Source: Hyphococcus luteus
Lineage (GTDB): Bacteria; Pseudomonadota; Alphaproteobacteria; Caulobacterales; Parvularculaceae
Direction of reading: 5' to 3'
Length of the DNA stretch: 64,000 nt
Assembly (NCBI RefSeq): GCF_002943565.1
Contig: NZ_PJCH01000015.1
Span: 186,001 to 250,000 of the forward strand
Below the pieces are notes generated by a model. It saw nothing but the letters and a program-made list of their open reading frames with translations, was not told the DNA's origin and made no database searches. Positions within the stretch are counted from its first letter, which is position 1. Each line of letters begins with the position of its first letter. Of this stretch, positions 1 to 8,714 are shown piece by piece. Position numbers and translations under genes: made by a program.

Positions 1-356
1 GCATAAGCGGCGTGCGCAATTTCGTGCGCGATAAAGAGCCGACCACCATCGAGCACATGCTCGATCATTTCGACTATGTGGCGAAAATGGTCGGCGTCGA
101 ACATCTGGGCGTCGGCTCCGATATGGATCCGGACGGCTATGACGATATTCCCGAACCCGGCTACAGCGCGCTCAAGAACAGCTACAAGGGCGCATACAAG
201 TTTCGCGGCAAGATCGACACGGACGGTTTCGATCATCCCAAAAAAATCTACGATCTTACAGAAGGGCTGATCCGCCGGGGCTATTCCGACGCCGACATCG
301 AACTCATTCTCGGCGGCAACTTCAAACGCGCTCTTGGCGACATCTGGAAATCGTAA
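1..356 (+). CDS. M19 membrane dipeptidase family protein, C-terminal part
   Basis: This is the 3' end of a gene that begins before the window; the frame is open from base 3. The residues match the C-terminal part of renal-dipeptidase-like (peptidase M19) zinc hydrolases: a stretch VGVEHLGVGSDMDPDG, where the aspartate of GSD is typical of the family, and an ending ILGGNFKRAL resembling the conserved GGNFLRV. These enzymes cleave dipeptides, often with a D-residue. The N-terminal metal ligands lie outside, so activity cannot be judged. The next gene starts 34 bases downstream on the same strand and may be cotranscribed. Confidence 0.85.
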   Translation, partial: ISGVRNFVRDKEPTTIEHMLDHFDYVAKMVGVEHLGVGSDMDPDGYDDIPEPGYSALKNSYKGAYKFRGKIDTDGFDHPKKIYDLTEGLIRRGYSDADIELILGGNFKRALGDIWKS

Positions 357-390
357 ACCCGCATAATCTGAACCCTTCGGGAGAAAACAC

Positions 391-1953
391 ATGAGCTTAC
401 GCCGCCTTCTTGTCTCCGCCGCCGCCAGCCTCGCTTTCGCAGGCGCCGCCGCAGCAGCGGACATCACGCCGGAACAGATCGACGCCTACACCAAAGAAGC
501 CATTGACGCCTTCAAAAACACCGGCCTCGCGATCACGGTGGTAACGAGCGACTCCGTCATCTTTCAGGAAACTTACGGCGTGCGCGACGTGCGCAAGCCC
601 GAAGAGAAAGTCAACGAAGACACGCTCTTTCCCTTCGCCTCCATCGGCAAGGCGTTCACCACCGCAGCGCTCGCCATGGCCGTCGATGAAGGAAAACTCG
701 ACTGGGATGATCCGGTCCGCAAATACATTCCCGAATTCGAGATGTCCGATCCTTACATCACGGCGGAGTTTTCCGTTCGCGATCTTGTCACGCACCGGTC
801 CGGCCTGCCGCTCGGCGCCGGCGATTTGCTCGTCTTCCCCGACGCCAATCCGGATGTTTCGGATATTCTCGCCGCCCTCAAGAACATCCCCCCGGCGACA
901 AGCTTCCGGTCGGAATTCGCCTATGACAACCTCTTGTATGTCATCGCCGGCGAAGTTCTCTCCCGCATAGAAGGCAAGCCCTGGCATGAAGTCATCGAGA
1001 CGCGCATCTTCAAACCGCTGAAGATGAAGTCCTGCAAAGCGCTTCCCTCCGAAAGCGCAGCGGCGAAGAACACCATCACCCAGCATTTAAGAGAACCGGG
1101 GAGCTGGGAAGGCGAGCCCATCGACCCGCGTTACATCATGGGCGACAGCACCGCGCCGGCGGGCGGCATCAGCTGCTCCATCAAGGACCTCGCGAAATGG
1201 GCGCAGTTCTGGCTCAACGATGCAACGACGCCCTCAGGCAAGAAACTCATCTCCGAAGCGCAGGTGAAAGAACTATGGACCGGCGTGACGCCCACCGGCG
1301 TCAGCCCCATGCTGGCCGAACTCGGAGACACGCATTTTTCCATTTACGGCCTCGGCTGGAGCCTGCGCGATTTCCACGGCAAGCTGCTTGTCAGCCATAG
1401 CGGCGGACTGTTGGGCGCCGTTTCCTATTTCGGCATTCTTCCCGAAGAAGACATTGCGGTCTTCCTGACCAGCAACGATTTCGCCATCGCCACAAGTTTT
1501 CTGGCGCTTCAGATTCTCGACGACGCTGCCGGCGCGGATTCGGACTGGCTCGGCAGCGGCATCGAATTTTACAACGCCTATCAGGCGTCCGCCGCAAAGG
1601 ACCAGGGAAAGGGCGAAGATGCGCCGGAGGATGTCGCGATCGATCCCGTGCGCCCTCTCGCCGATTATGTGGGGACTTATGTCGATCCCTGGTACGGCCC
1701 CGTCTCCATCGAAATCCGCGACGGCGCCCTCTTCATCGACATGAGCCGCTCGGAAGCGCTCGACGCGCCGCTCATTCCCGTAGAGCCCGATAAATTCGTC
1801 GCCCGCTGGCCCGACCGCAAGCTGAACGCCGATGCTTATGTCATGTTCTCCGCGGAGGACGGCGAGGTCACGGGCATGACCATGAAGGCCGTCTCCGAAA
1901 CGACGGATTTCTCCTTCGACTTTCACGACCTGAATTTCACGCGCGAAGACTAA
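391..1953 (+). CDS. Serine hydrolase of the beta-lactamase / class C family, secreted
   Basis: A 520-residue protein with an N-terminal signal peptide (about residues 1-23, ending in an Ala-rich stretch). The penicillin-binding fold shows the nucleophile motif SIGK at 84-87 and a Tyr-x-Asn motif (YDN) at 178-180. Such proteins include esterases, D-aminopeptidases and low-activity beta-lactamases; the substrate cannot be told. The C-terminal 120 residues look like an extra lipocalin-like beta domain often found in this family. The start is well supported by GGGAGAAAACAC just before the ATG. It follows a dipeptidase closely, so the pair may act in peptide or peptidoglycan turnover (inference). 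Confidence 0.88.
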   Translation: MSLRRLLVSAAASLAFAGAAAAADITPEQIDAYTKEAIDAFKNTGLAITVVTSDSVIFQETYGVRDVRKPEEKVNEDTLFPFASIGKAFTTAALAMAVDEGKLDWDDPVRKYIPEFEMSDPYITAEFSVRDLVTHRSGLPLGAGDLLVFPDANPDVSDILAALKNIPPATSFRSEFAYDNLLYVIAGEVLSRIEGKPWHEVIETRIFKPLKMKSCKALPSESAAAKNTITQHLREPGSWEGEPIDPRYIMGDSTAPAGGISCSIKDLAKWAQFWLNDATTPSGKKLISEAQVKELWTGVTPTGVSPMLAELGDTHFSIYGLGWSLRDFHGKLLVSHSGGLLGAVSYFGILPEEDIAVFLTSNDFAIATSFLALQILDDAAGADSDWLGSGIEFYNAYQASAAKDQGKGEDAPEDVAIDPVRPLADYVGTYVDPWYGPVSIEIRDGALFIDMSRSEALDAPLIPVEPDKFVARWPDRKLNADAYVMFSAEDGEVTGMTMKAVSETTDFSFDFHDLNFTRED

Positions 1954-1979
1954 ATCTCCCCCGCCCCTTTCGGGGGCAG

Positions 1980-2011
1980 GCCCGCCGGGTTCCGGCCCGG
2001 CGGGCTTTTTC
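1980..2011 (+). terminator. Rho-independent terminator after the serine hydrolase gene
   Basis: A perfect 10-bp stem (1980-1989 with 1996-2005, GCCCGCCGGG and its complement) with a 6-base loop is followed directly by TTTTTCTT. It lies 27 bases after the stop codon and separates the hydrolase gene from the molybdate operon. Confidence 0.9.
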
Positions 2012-2031
2012 TTGCCCCGCCCGCGCCCGGA

Positions 2032-2056
2032 CGTTATATAGCCCATCTATATAGCG
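2032..2056. promoter_or_regulatory. ModE box (molybdate-responsive operator)
   Basis: CGTTATATAG - 5 bases - CTATATAGCG forms an inverted repeat with one mismatch. This is the known ModE operator pattern (TATATA half sites within CGnTATATA). It ends 12 bases before the first possible modE start, so ModE bound here would block transcription of modE-modA-modB-modC when molybdate is plentiful. The sequence match is direct; the regulatory effect is inferred from the family. Confidence 0.87.
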
Positions 2057-2068
2057 TCCGGACCGGCG

Positions 2069-2881
2069 ATGGAATCCCTTGAATTAGAAGCACTTATGAC
2101 GGTCCAACGAGGCCGGGGCGGCCGCGGCGCCCGCATGGGCGCGGACCGGCTGCGCCTGCTGGCGGCCGTGCGCGATCACGGCTCGATCTCCGCCGCCGCC
2201 CGCGCCGTAGGACTTTCCTACAAGGCGGCCTGGGACGGCGTGAACGCCATGAACAACCTCTTCGGCGCGCCCCTCGTCGCGGGCCAGACCGGCGGCAAAA
2301 ACGGCGGCGGCGCGTCGCTCACCCAGGCCGGCGAAGACGTGCTGTCGGCTTTTTCGAGCGTCGAGGCGGAGCTCGCGCGCTTCGCCGCCCGTCTCGAAAA
2401 GCGCCTCAGCGAATCCTCCACACAAATCTCGCCCGCCTCTTTCCGGAGCCTGATGATGAAGACAAGCGCGCGCAACATGTTCCGCTGCACGGTGGAAAAG
2501 ATCGTTGACGGCGCGGTGAATTCCGAAGTGTTGCTCGACCTGACGGACGGCCAGCGTCTCGCCGCCATCGTCACGAGGCAGAGCGTCGCCGATCTCGGTC
2601 TTGAAGAAGGCGCGGAATGTTTCGCGCTCATCAAATCGTCTTTTGTCATTCTCGCGCCGGAAGACGGGCTTTCCAAAACCTCCGCCAGAAACCGTCTGTG
2701 CGGAACCGTCATCGCCCATGACGACGGCGCCGTGAACAGCGAGATCACGCTCGATCTCGGCGGCGGCAAAACGCTCGCAGCCATCATCACCAAAGACAGC
2801 GCCGATGCGCTCGGCCTCAAGCCCGGCGAGCGCGCCTGCGCCCTGATCAAGGCGAGCCAAGTGATCCTCGCGGTCGAGTAA
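2069..2881 (+). CDS. modE: Molybdate-dependent transcriptional regulator ModE
   Basis: A 270-residue protein with an N-terminal winged helix-turn-helix of the ModE/LysR type (about residues 20-95, including SISAAARAVGLSYKAAW) and two tandem TOBE/Mop molybdate-binding domains (about 128-195 and 205-270, each beginning SARN). This is the full ModE architecture. It would repress the mod genes when molybdate is bound. The ATG at 2069 sits almost in the ModE box and has no clear ribosome site; the ATG at 2096, preceded by AGAAG, is an alternative start. First gene of a four-gene operon; modA follows after 6 bases. Confidence 0.93.
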   Translation: MESLELEALMTVQRGRGGRGARMGADRLRLLAAVRDHGSISAAARAVGLSYKAAWDGVNAMNNLFGAPLVAGQTGGKNGGGASLTQAGEDVLSAFSSVEAELARFAARLEKRLSESSTQISPASFRSLMMKTSARNMFRCTVEKIVDGAVNSEVLLDLTDGQRLAAIVTRQSVADLGLEEGAECFALIKSSFVILAPEDGLSKTSARNRLCGTVIAHDDGAVNSEITLDLGGGKTLAAIITKDSADALGLKPGERACALIKASQVILAVE

Positions 2882-2887
2882 GCAGCT

Positions 2888-3658
2888 ATGGACGTCTTCT
2901 CTTTCATAAAACACGCGGCGGCGGCAGCGCTTGCGCTTGCTTCATGTGTCGGCGGAGCCCATGCCGGCGAAGCGAAAATCGCCGTCGCCGCCAATTTCAC
3001 GCAAGCGGCGAAAGAGATCGGCGAAGCCTTTGAAAAAGAAACCGGCCATGAAGCGGTCTTCAGTTTCGGCGCCACGGGTCAGCTCTATGCGCAGATTTCC
3101 CAAGGCGCGCCTTTCGACGTCCTCCTCGCCGCCGATCAGGCGCGCCCTGAAAAAGCCGTCGCGGAAGGTTTCGCTGTAGCGGGCAGCCGTTTCACTTACG
3201 CCGTCGGCAAGATCGTTCTCTACAGCACGGACAAATTCCTCGTGACGGGCGATAAAACGCTTCGCTCCGGCGGTTTCCATAATATCGCCATCGCCAATCC
3301 GGTCACGGCGCCCTATGGCGCGACGGCGGTCGATGTAATGAAAGCGCTCGGCGTTTATGAGGCGCTCCGAACTAAATTGGTGCGGGGCGGCAATATCGCG
3401 CAAACCTATCAGTTCGTCGCCACCGGCGCCGCCGAACTCGGTTTCGTCGCTCTCTCGCAAATCGCCACGCATGGTAAAGGCTCGCGCTGGACCGTGCCGG
3501 AAGACCTTTATTCCCCCATCGCGCAGGACGCGGTTCTTCTCCGCCACGGCGAAGGCAACGAAGCGGCTGAAGCTTTCATCACCTTCCTGAAAGGCGCGAA
3601 AGCACACGCAATCATAGAACGCTACGGTTATGGCGCGCCGACCGAAAAACACGAGTGA
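2888..3658 (+). CDS. modA: Molybdate ABC transporter substrate-binding protein ModA
   Basis: A 256-residue periplasmic protein with a signal peptide (about 1-26, ending in GGAHA). The mature part begins KIAVAANFTQAAKEIGEAFE and contains FSFGATGQLYAQISQGAPFDV, the oxyanion-binding region typical of ModA, with serine/threonine residues that hold molybdate or tungstate. It delivers the anion to ModBC. It lies directly after modE and 3 bases before modB, so the operon is tight. Confidence 0.95.
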   Translation: MDVFSFIKHAAAAALALASCVGGAHAGEAKIAVAANFTQAAKEIGEAFEKETGHEAVFSFGATGQLYAQISQGAPFDVLLAADQARPEKAVAEGFAVAGSRFTYAVGKIVLYSTDKFLVTGDKTLRSGGFHNIAIANPVTAPYGATAVDVMKALGVYEALRTKLVRGGNIAQTYQFVATGAAELGFVALSQIATHGKGSRWTVPEDLYSPIAQDAVLLRHGEGNEAAEAFITFLKGAKAHAIIERYGYGAPTEKHE

Positions 3659-3661
3659 CCC

Positions 3662-4345
3662 ATGAGTGAATTCGCAGAATTATGGCCGCCCGTCCGCCTG
3701 ACCCTGCTGCTCGCCAGCGTCACGACTGTATTTCTGATGATCGTCGGCACGCCGCTCGCCTGGTGGCTGGCGCGATCGCGCAACGGATGGAAAGAAGCGG
3801 TGGCGGCCGTTGTCGCTCTGCCGCTTGTCCTGCCGCCCACGGTGCTCGGCTTTTATCTTCTGATCGCCCTGGGGCCGAACGGGCCCGGCGGCGCCGTCGC
3901 CGGTCTTTTCGGCGGGCGTTCCCTCGCCTTTACGTTCGAAGGCCTCGTCATCGGCTCGGTGATCTATTCCCTGCCCTTCGTGGTGCAGCCCTTGCGTAAT
4001 GCGTTCGAAAGTTTCGGCGAACGCCCGCTCGAGGCGGCGGCCACCTTGCGCGCCTCGCCCTGGGACGCGTTCTGGTCCGTGGCGGTTCCTTTGGCACGGC
4101 CCGGCTTCATCACCGGCGCCGTGCTCGGCTTTGCGCATACGGTGGGCGAGTTCGGCGTTGTCCTGATGATCGGCGGCAATATTCCGGGCGAGACCAAAGT
4201 CATCTCCGTTGCGATCTACGATTATGTGGAGACGCTGCAATGGGGCCACGCGCACGCCCTCACCATCGGGATGCTCATCTTTTCCTTCGCCGTCATTTTC
4301 ACAACCATGCTCGTCAACAGGCGCTTCGCGCGGGTGACGCCATGA
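3662..4345 (+). CDS. modB: Molybdate ABC transporter permease ModB
   Basis: A 227-residue inner-membrane permease with about five hydrophobic segments. The EAA-type coupling motif appears as [20 protein letters not shown] around residues 122-141, and [20 protein letters not shown] near residue 160 is a hallmark of ModB/CysT proteins. It forms the channel for molybdate. Its stop codon overlaps the modC start (ATGA), which implies translational coupling. Confidence 0.95.
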   Translation: MSEFAELWPPVRLTLLLASVTTVFLMIVGTPLAWWLARSRNGWKEAVAAVVALPLVLPPTVLGFYLLIALGPNGPGGAVAGLFGGRSLAFTFEGLVIGSVIYSLPFVVQPLRNAFESFGERPLEAAATLRASPWDAFWSVAVPLARPGFITGAVLGFAHTVGEFGVVLMIGGNIPGETKVISVAIYDYVETLQWGHAHALTIGMLIFSFAVIFTTMLVNRRFARVTP

Positions 4346-5436
4346 CGATCAATGCGGCGTTCAAGGGAAATCTGGGCGATTTCACACTCGACGCGGCGTT
4401 CGAGATTCTGGCGAAAGGCGTTGCGGGTCTGTTCGGCCCCTCGGGCGGCGGCAAGACGACGATCCTGCGCTGCATCGCAGGCCTTGAACGCTTCTCCGGC
4501 AACTTATCCGTCAACGGCGAAGTCTGGCAGGACGATGCGGCCAAGCTTTTCAGAAAACCCCATCAGCGCGCGGTCGGCTATGTGTTTCAGGAGGCGAGCC
4601 TTTTCCCGCATCTTTCCGTACGCCGCAATCTCCTGTTCGGCGCCGAGCGCGGGAACAAAACCGGCGCCGGCGAAACGTTCAAGCTCGACGATCTTGTCGA
4701 TCTATTAGGACTCTCCGCCCTTATGGACCGCGCCCCGGCGGCGCTTTCCGGCGGCGAGCGCCAGCGCGTCGCCATGGGGCGCGCCCTGATGTCGAGCCCA
4801 CGCCTTCTCCTTCTCGACGAACCGTTGTCAGCGCTCGACCGCCAGACGAAAGAAGAGCTTTTTCCTTATCTCGAAGACTTGCATGAGGCGCTCTCTATTC
4901 CGAGCCTTTATGTGAGTCACGACATGAGCGAGCTCGAACGTCTTGCCGATACGCTTGTGCTCATCGACAAAGGGCGCGTCATCGCCAGCGGGCCCTTGCA
5001 TGACTTACAGGCCGATCCCGCCCTGCCCCTGATGAGCGCGCCGGAGGCCGCTGTCGCGCTGACGGGCCGCACGAACGAAATCGACAAGACATACGGCCTT
5101 GTCACGCTCGCCGTTAACGGCGGAACGCTGATCGTTCCTTCTCGGCAAGCAAGGCTTGGCGAAGAACGCCGCCTCAGCATCAAGGCCTCGGATGTGAGTT
5201 TCACGCGCGCGGCGCCCCAGGAGACATCGATCCTCAACTGCCTGCCCGTCAAAATCCTGTCGGCCAATGTTCAGGAAAGAGATCCAACCCATGTGAACAT
5301 TGTCGCCGCGCTGGGAGAAAACGGCGAAGGCGCGCGCATCGTCGGGCGGATTACACGCAAATCGCAGGAAAAGCTCGGGCTAACGGAAGGCGCCAACGCC
5401 TATGCTCAGATCAAGAGCATCGCGCTGGCGCCCTAA
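4342..5436 (+). CDS. modC: Molybdate ABC transporter ATP-binding protein ModC
   Basis: A 364-residue ATPase. The start at 4342 overlaps the modB stop as ATGA and gives the expected N-terminus; an open frame extends further upstream but only inside modB. Walker [10 protein letters not shown] lies at 32-40, the Q-loop VFQEAS near 81, the signature LSGGERQR at 135-142, and Walker B LLLLDEP near 155-161. A C-terminal TOBE domain (about 295-360) is the regulatory molybdate-binding part of ModC. Last gene of the operon; it converges on the PQQ dehydrogenase gene only 6 bases away. Confidence 0.95.
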   Translation: MTINAAFKGNLGDFTLDAAFEILAKGVAGLFGPSGGGKTTILRCIAGLERFSGNLSVNGEVWQDDAAKLFRKPHQRAVGYVFQEASLFPHLSVRRNLLFGAERGNKTGAGETFKLDDLVDLLGLSALMDRAPAALSGGERQRVAMGRALMSSPRLLLLDEPLSALDRQTKEELFPYLEDLHEALSIPSLYVSHDMSELERLADTLVLIDKGRVIASGPLHDLQADPALPLMSAPEAAVALTGRTNEIDKTYGLVTLAVNGGTLIVPSRQARLGEERRLSIKASDVSFTRAAPQETSILNCLPVKILSANVQERDPTHVNIVAALGENGEGARIVGRITRKSQEKLGLTEGANAYAQIKSIALAP

Positions 5437-5442
5437 ACCGCC

Positions 5443-7677
5443 TCAATAGTTAGACAGCAAAGCGGCGCTCGGCTGATCCAGCGGCAAGCCTTCTTTCTGA
5501 AGCTCAAGCTCAACCGCGCGAATACGGCGTTGCTCCCCGATGAGATAGGCGTGAATGGCGTCCGCGTCTTCTTCCATGAGAAGGTCGCCCCAGGACGGCA
5601 TGCCGTTCTGAACCAGCAGGCCTTCCAGCAGAATATCGTTGAAGATTTCGTGGGTGTAAGGCTGCATCCGCCGGAGGTCCGGCGAGATCGACCGGTGCTG
5701 GTTGGAATGACAAATGGCGCAATTGTCGAAAAACAGTGCGCGGCCATGGGCGATCGTCTCCGGCGAAGCGTCGGCGAACAGATCTTCCGGCGCCGCCGGC
5801 GCGGGCTCCAGCGGCGGCAGCTTGTCGGGCTTCGGCGTCTCGCCGCCGCCGAGCTTGAAAACGAGAATGCGCCCGTCATTGCGGCGTTCATATGCGGCGC
5901 CGTAACGCGGCACGTAAGGCCAGCCGCCGCCGCCCCAGCCGGCCATGACGGCGACATATTGAACGCCGTCGACTTCGTAAGTCATTGGCGCGGCGATGAT
6001 CGACGCGCCTGTGTCGATGGATTTCAAAAGATCGCCGCTTTCCGCGTCATAAACATTGAAAAAGCCGCGCACGTCCCCGGCGAAGACGAGCCCCGACGCC
6101 GTCGTCAACACGCCGGAACGGTCCTGCCAGCCGGCGTAAGGCGCGGCCCAGACGGTTTCGCCCGTTAACGGATCGATCGCGCGAAGCTCCGATTTGTCGA
6201 GGCCTTCTTCTACGCGGCTCCATTCGGGAAGCGCTTTCACCGCCTCCTGCACGAAAGACGGCAGGCCCGGCAGCACGGCCGGCAGGTCGGGCGTGAAAAT
6301 GAGCGAGGCGTCGCTGTTGATGCCCTTTTCTTTGTAGGGCTTTTGCCCGGGGGTCATCATCATCAGATTGCCCATTTCGAGCACAGCGCCGTAATAAAGT
6401 CCCGTCTGCGGATTATAAGAGAATGGATGCCAGTTGCTGGCGCCCGGCGTGCCCGGATAAATGATTTTCGGGCCCGTCGAATAGTCGGCGTTTTCAGGCG
6501 TCATGACAGGCCGGCCCGTCTCCGCATTAATGCCGGAAGTCCAGTTCTGGAAAACCAGCGCATTAGCGCGCAGGAGCTTCCCGTTGCGCCGGTCGATGAC
6601 GTAGAGAAAGCCATTTTTCGGCGCATGCAGAAGCACCGGCGTTTCCTCGCCGTCGATCTCAAGCGTCGTCAGCGTCATCGGCCCCGTCGCCGTGAAATCC
6701 CAGCTATCGCCCGGCGTTTCCTGATAATGCCATTTCACCCGCCCCGTTTCCGGGTCGAGCGCGACAATGGAGGAAAGATAAAGATTGTCGCCGCCGGAGG
6801 GCGAGCGCTTTGCACGATGATAAGGCCCGCCATTGCCGACGCCGATATAAACCGCATCGAATTCCGGATCGTAATGAATGGCGTCCCAGACTGTCCCGCC
6901 GCCACCCACATCCCAGCGGCTTTCGGGATCCCAGGTCGTCACCGCCTCTTCAAGTTCCGGATTTTCCTGCGGGCCTGCCTCCGGATCATGCGGCACGGTG
7001 TAAAAGCGCCAGCGCGCTGCGCCGGTTTCAACGTCATAAGCGGTCACAAAGCCGCGCACGTCATATTCCGCGCCGCTATTGCCAATGAGAACGACATCGC
7101 CCGCCACTTCCGGCGCGCCTGTGCTCGACAGCCCCCGGCCCGAGCCGTCATGGGTGTCCGCCTGCCAGAGAATCTCTCCGGATTTGAAATCGAGCGCATA
7201 AAGGACGCCGTCGAGAGTCGCCACGAAGACCCGGCCGTCATCAACAGCAACGCCGCGATTGACCATATCGCAGCAGGCGACCCGGTTCGCCTGCATGTCG
7301 ATCTCGGGGTCGAAGCGCCAGATTTCTTCGCCCGTCGCCGCGTCAAGCGCCACGGCGCGGCCCGCCGTGCTGCTCGTCACCAGAACGCCGTCGATCTCGA
7401 CCGGCGTCGCCTCCTGCCCCCTGTTTGTGTAAAGCGGATAGTCCCAGGCAAGACCCAGCGATGAAACGTTCTCGGGCGTAATATCTTCAAGCCGGGAGAA
7501 ATACGTGCCGCCGACATCGCCGCCCGCAAGCGGCCAGTCCCTTCCGGCGCCGACTTGCATCATGTCGCTGGTCGCCGTTTTTCTTTCCGGCGTAAGCGCT
7601 TGCGTTTCGGACTCGGACCCGCCGCAAGCCGGAAGCAGCATGAACACGGCGAAAAGGGGAAAGCATGTTTTTTTCAT
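5443..7677 (-). CDS. PQQ-dependent quinohemoprotein alcohol dehydrogenase, lipoprotein
   Basis: A 744-residue protein from the ATG at 7677; an alternative ATG lies at 7689. The signal sequence ends in a lipobox (LLPAC), so it is likely lipid-anchored and faces the periplasm. The eight-bladed propeller shows the adjacent cysteine pair of PQQ alcohol dehydrogenases (ANRVACCDMVNRG), repeated W-motifs (GEEIWRFD, GEILWQAD), GDNLYLSS and KNGFLYVIDR. A C-terminal cytochrome c domain carries CAICH. It oxidises alcohols and passes electrons through heme c to the respiratory chain. The start overlaps the stop of the upstream gene (TGATG). As last gene of the marR-aldehyde dehydrogenase operon it probably feeds aldehyde to that enzyme (inference). 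Confidence 0.92.
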   Translation of the reverse strand: MKKTCFPLFAVFMLLPACGGSESETQALTPERKTATSDMMQVGAGRDWPLAGGDVGGTYFSRLEDITPENVSSLGLAWDYPLYTNRGQEATPVEIDGVLVTSSTAGRAVALDAATGEEIWRFDPEIDMQANRVACCDMVNRGVAVDDGRVFVATLDGVLYALDFKSGEILWQADTHDGSGRGLSSTGAPEVAGDVVLIGNSGAEYDVRGFVTAYDVETGAARWRFYTVPHDPEAGPQENPELEEAVTTWDPESRWDVGGGGTVWDAIHYDPEFDAVYIGVGNGGPYHRAKRSPSGGDNLYLSSIVALDPETGRVKWHYQETPGDSWDFTATGPMTLTTLEIDGEETPVLLHAPKNGFLYVIDRRNGKLLRANALVFQNWTSGINAETGRPVMTPENADYSTGPKIIYPGTPGASNWHPFSYNPQTGLYYGAVLEMGNLMMMTPGQKPYKEKGINSDASLIFTPDLPAVLPGLPSFVQEAVKALPEWSRVEEGLDKSELRAIDPLTGETVWAAPYAGWQDRSGVLTTASGLVFAGDVRGFFNVYDAESGDLLKSIDTGASIIAAPMTYEVDGVQYVAVMAGWGGGGWPYVPRYGAAYERRNDGRILVFKLGGGETPKPDKLPPLEPAPAAPEDLFADASPETIAHGRALFFDNCAICHSNQHRSISPDLRRMQPYTHEIFNDILLEGLLVQNGMPSWGDLLMEEDADAIHAYLIGEQRRIRAVELELQKEGLPLDQPSAALLSNY

Positions 7678-8681
7678 CACCGATCCCACGGGCTGGGCAT
7701 TTTGTACGGAACGGTGATGAAATTCGCTTCGATCTGACGGATGGCGCCGTCTTCGATCTTGAAAAGTTCGAGGAGATAGAAGCTGTGCGGGCGGCGGAAA
7801 GGCGAGACGACTTTTGTTCCGTCTGTCAGTTCATAATCGCCAAGGCGTCCTGCATGATCGATAAACCCGCTGGCGAGAACCAGCCCCAGCTCTTCATCCA
7901 CTAGCGGAAAGCGTCGCGCCCGGAGTTCATCGTCGTACAAATATTGACCGCGCTTAAACTGCGCTTCGCACCCTAGCGCCGCGATTGGGTAATTCACTTC
8001 TTTGGCAAACTCAGGATTATTTGTGGTCTGAACGCCATTCTCGACGCGATTGCAGTCGGGATGAAACTTCGTGAAGATCTCGCCATCATTGAGTTGCAGC
8101 GTATCGAAGTAGCCGTCAGCAATGCTGATCATGCGCTCGCGTTTTACCCGGTGTTCCGACGGCACGGTCTCGTTAAGGACCGGCTTGTCCCAAAACCGCT
8201 TGTTCGCGAAGATACCGAGGCCGCTGAACGAAATGCGCACGACAAGAGTCTCGACTTCGGAAACGCGCCCGTCTCTGTCGATCTTCAGGCGAAGCGAAAA
8301 CGCCGATGTCTCGTTCGTCTCTTCGACAGCGCCGAAATAACCCACCTGGCCTGTTTTCACGTCAGCGAATCGCAACTGATAATCGCCAAGTCCTGTAATC
8401 GTGCCCCACAGGCCGTCACCGACATCCATCGCAACATTGTCCTCGGTGTTGCGCACAACGTCGGCCCAGGGAACCGCACTCGGATCACGCCGGCGCAGCG
8501 CGTCAAGATAGACATCGAGCGTCTTATAAAGCTCTTCGCGCGTATAGGCGGCGGGCGCAGCGTTGCGGATCGTCATGGCATTTCCTCTCTCCTTGATCTC
8601 ATTGTCGCTTTTCGCTGACGCGCTGCAGACATTCGCAGCCAGCAGCACAGCAAAGAGCATGCGAGAAAGCGCATGTCGCAT
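7677..8681 (-). CDS. Exported protein of unknown function, probably two NTF2-like folds
   Basis: A 334-residue protein. The ATG at 8681 is chosen because AAAGGAG precedes it and it starts a clear signal peptide (residues 1-24, ending SASA). The rest resembles two tandem SnoaL/NTF2-like halves: YKTLDVYLDALRRRD early on, and MISIADGYFDTLQLNDGEI in the second half. No catalytic residues can be named. It lies between the aldehyde dehydrogenase and the PQQ dehydrogenase in one operon, so a role in handling an aromatic substrate or product in the periplasm is plausible but unproven. Base composition is somewhat less GC-rich than the neighbours. Confidence 0.72.
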   Translation of the reverse strand: MRHALSRMLFAVLLAANVCSASAKSDNEIKERGNAMTIRNAAPAAYTREELYKTLDVYLDALRRRDPSAVPWADVVRNTEDNVAMDVGDGLWGTITGLGDYQLRFADVKTGQVGYFGAVEETNETSAFSLRLKIDRDGRVSEVETLVVRISFSGLGIFANKRFWDKPVLNETVPSEHRVKRERMISIADGYFDTLQLNDGEIFTKFHPDCNRVENGVQTTNNPEFAKEVNYPIAALGCEAQFKRGQYLYDDELRARRFPLVDEELGLVLASGFIDHAGRLGDYELTDGTKVVSPFRRPHSFYLLELFKIEDGAIRQIEANFITVPYKMPSPWDR

Positions 8682-8714
8682 GAAATATCTCCTTTGTGGC
8701 AGCGCCGCTCGCAC

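Noticed and set aside
5443-7677. Lanthanide-dependent type of PQQ dehydrogenase
   Set aside because: The extra aspartate that marks such enzymes could not be placed with confidence by reading, so no metal claim is made.
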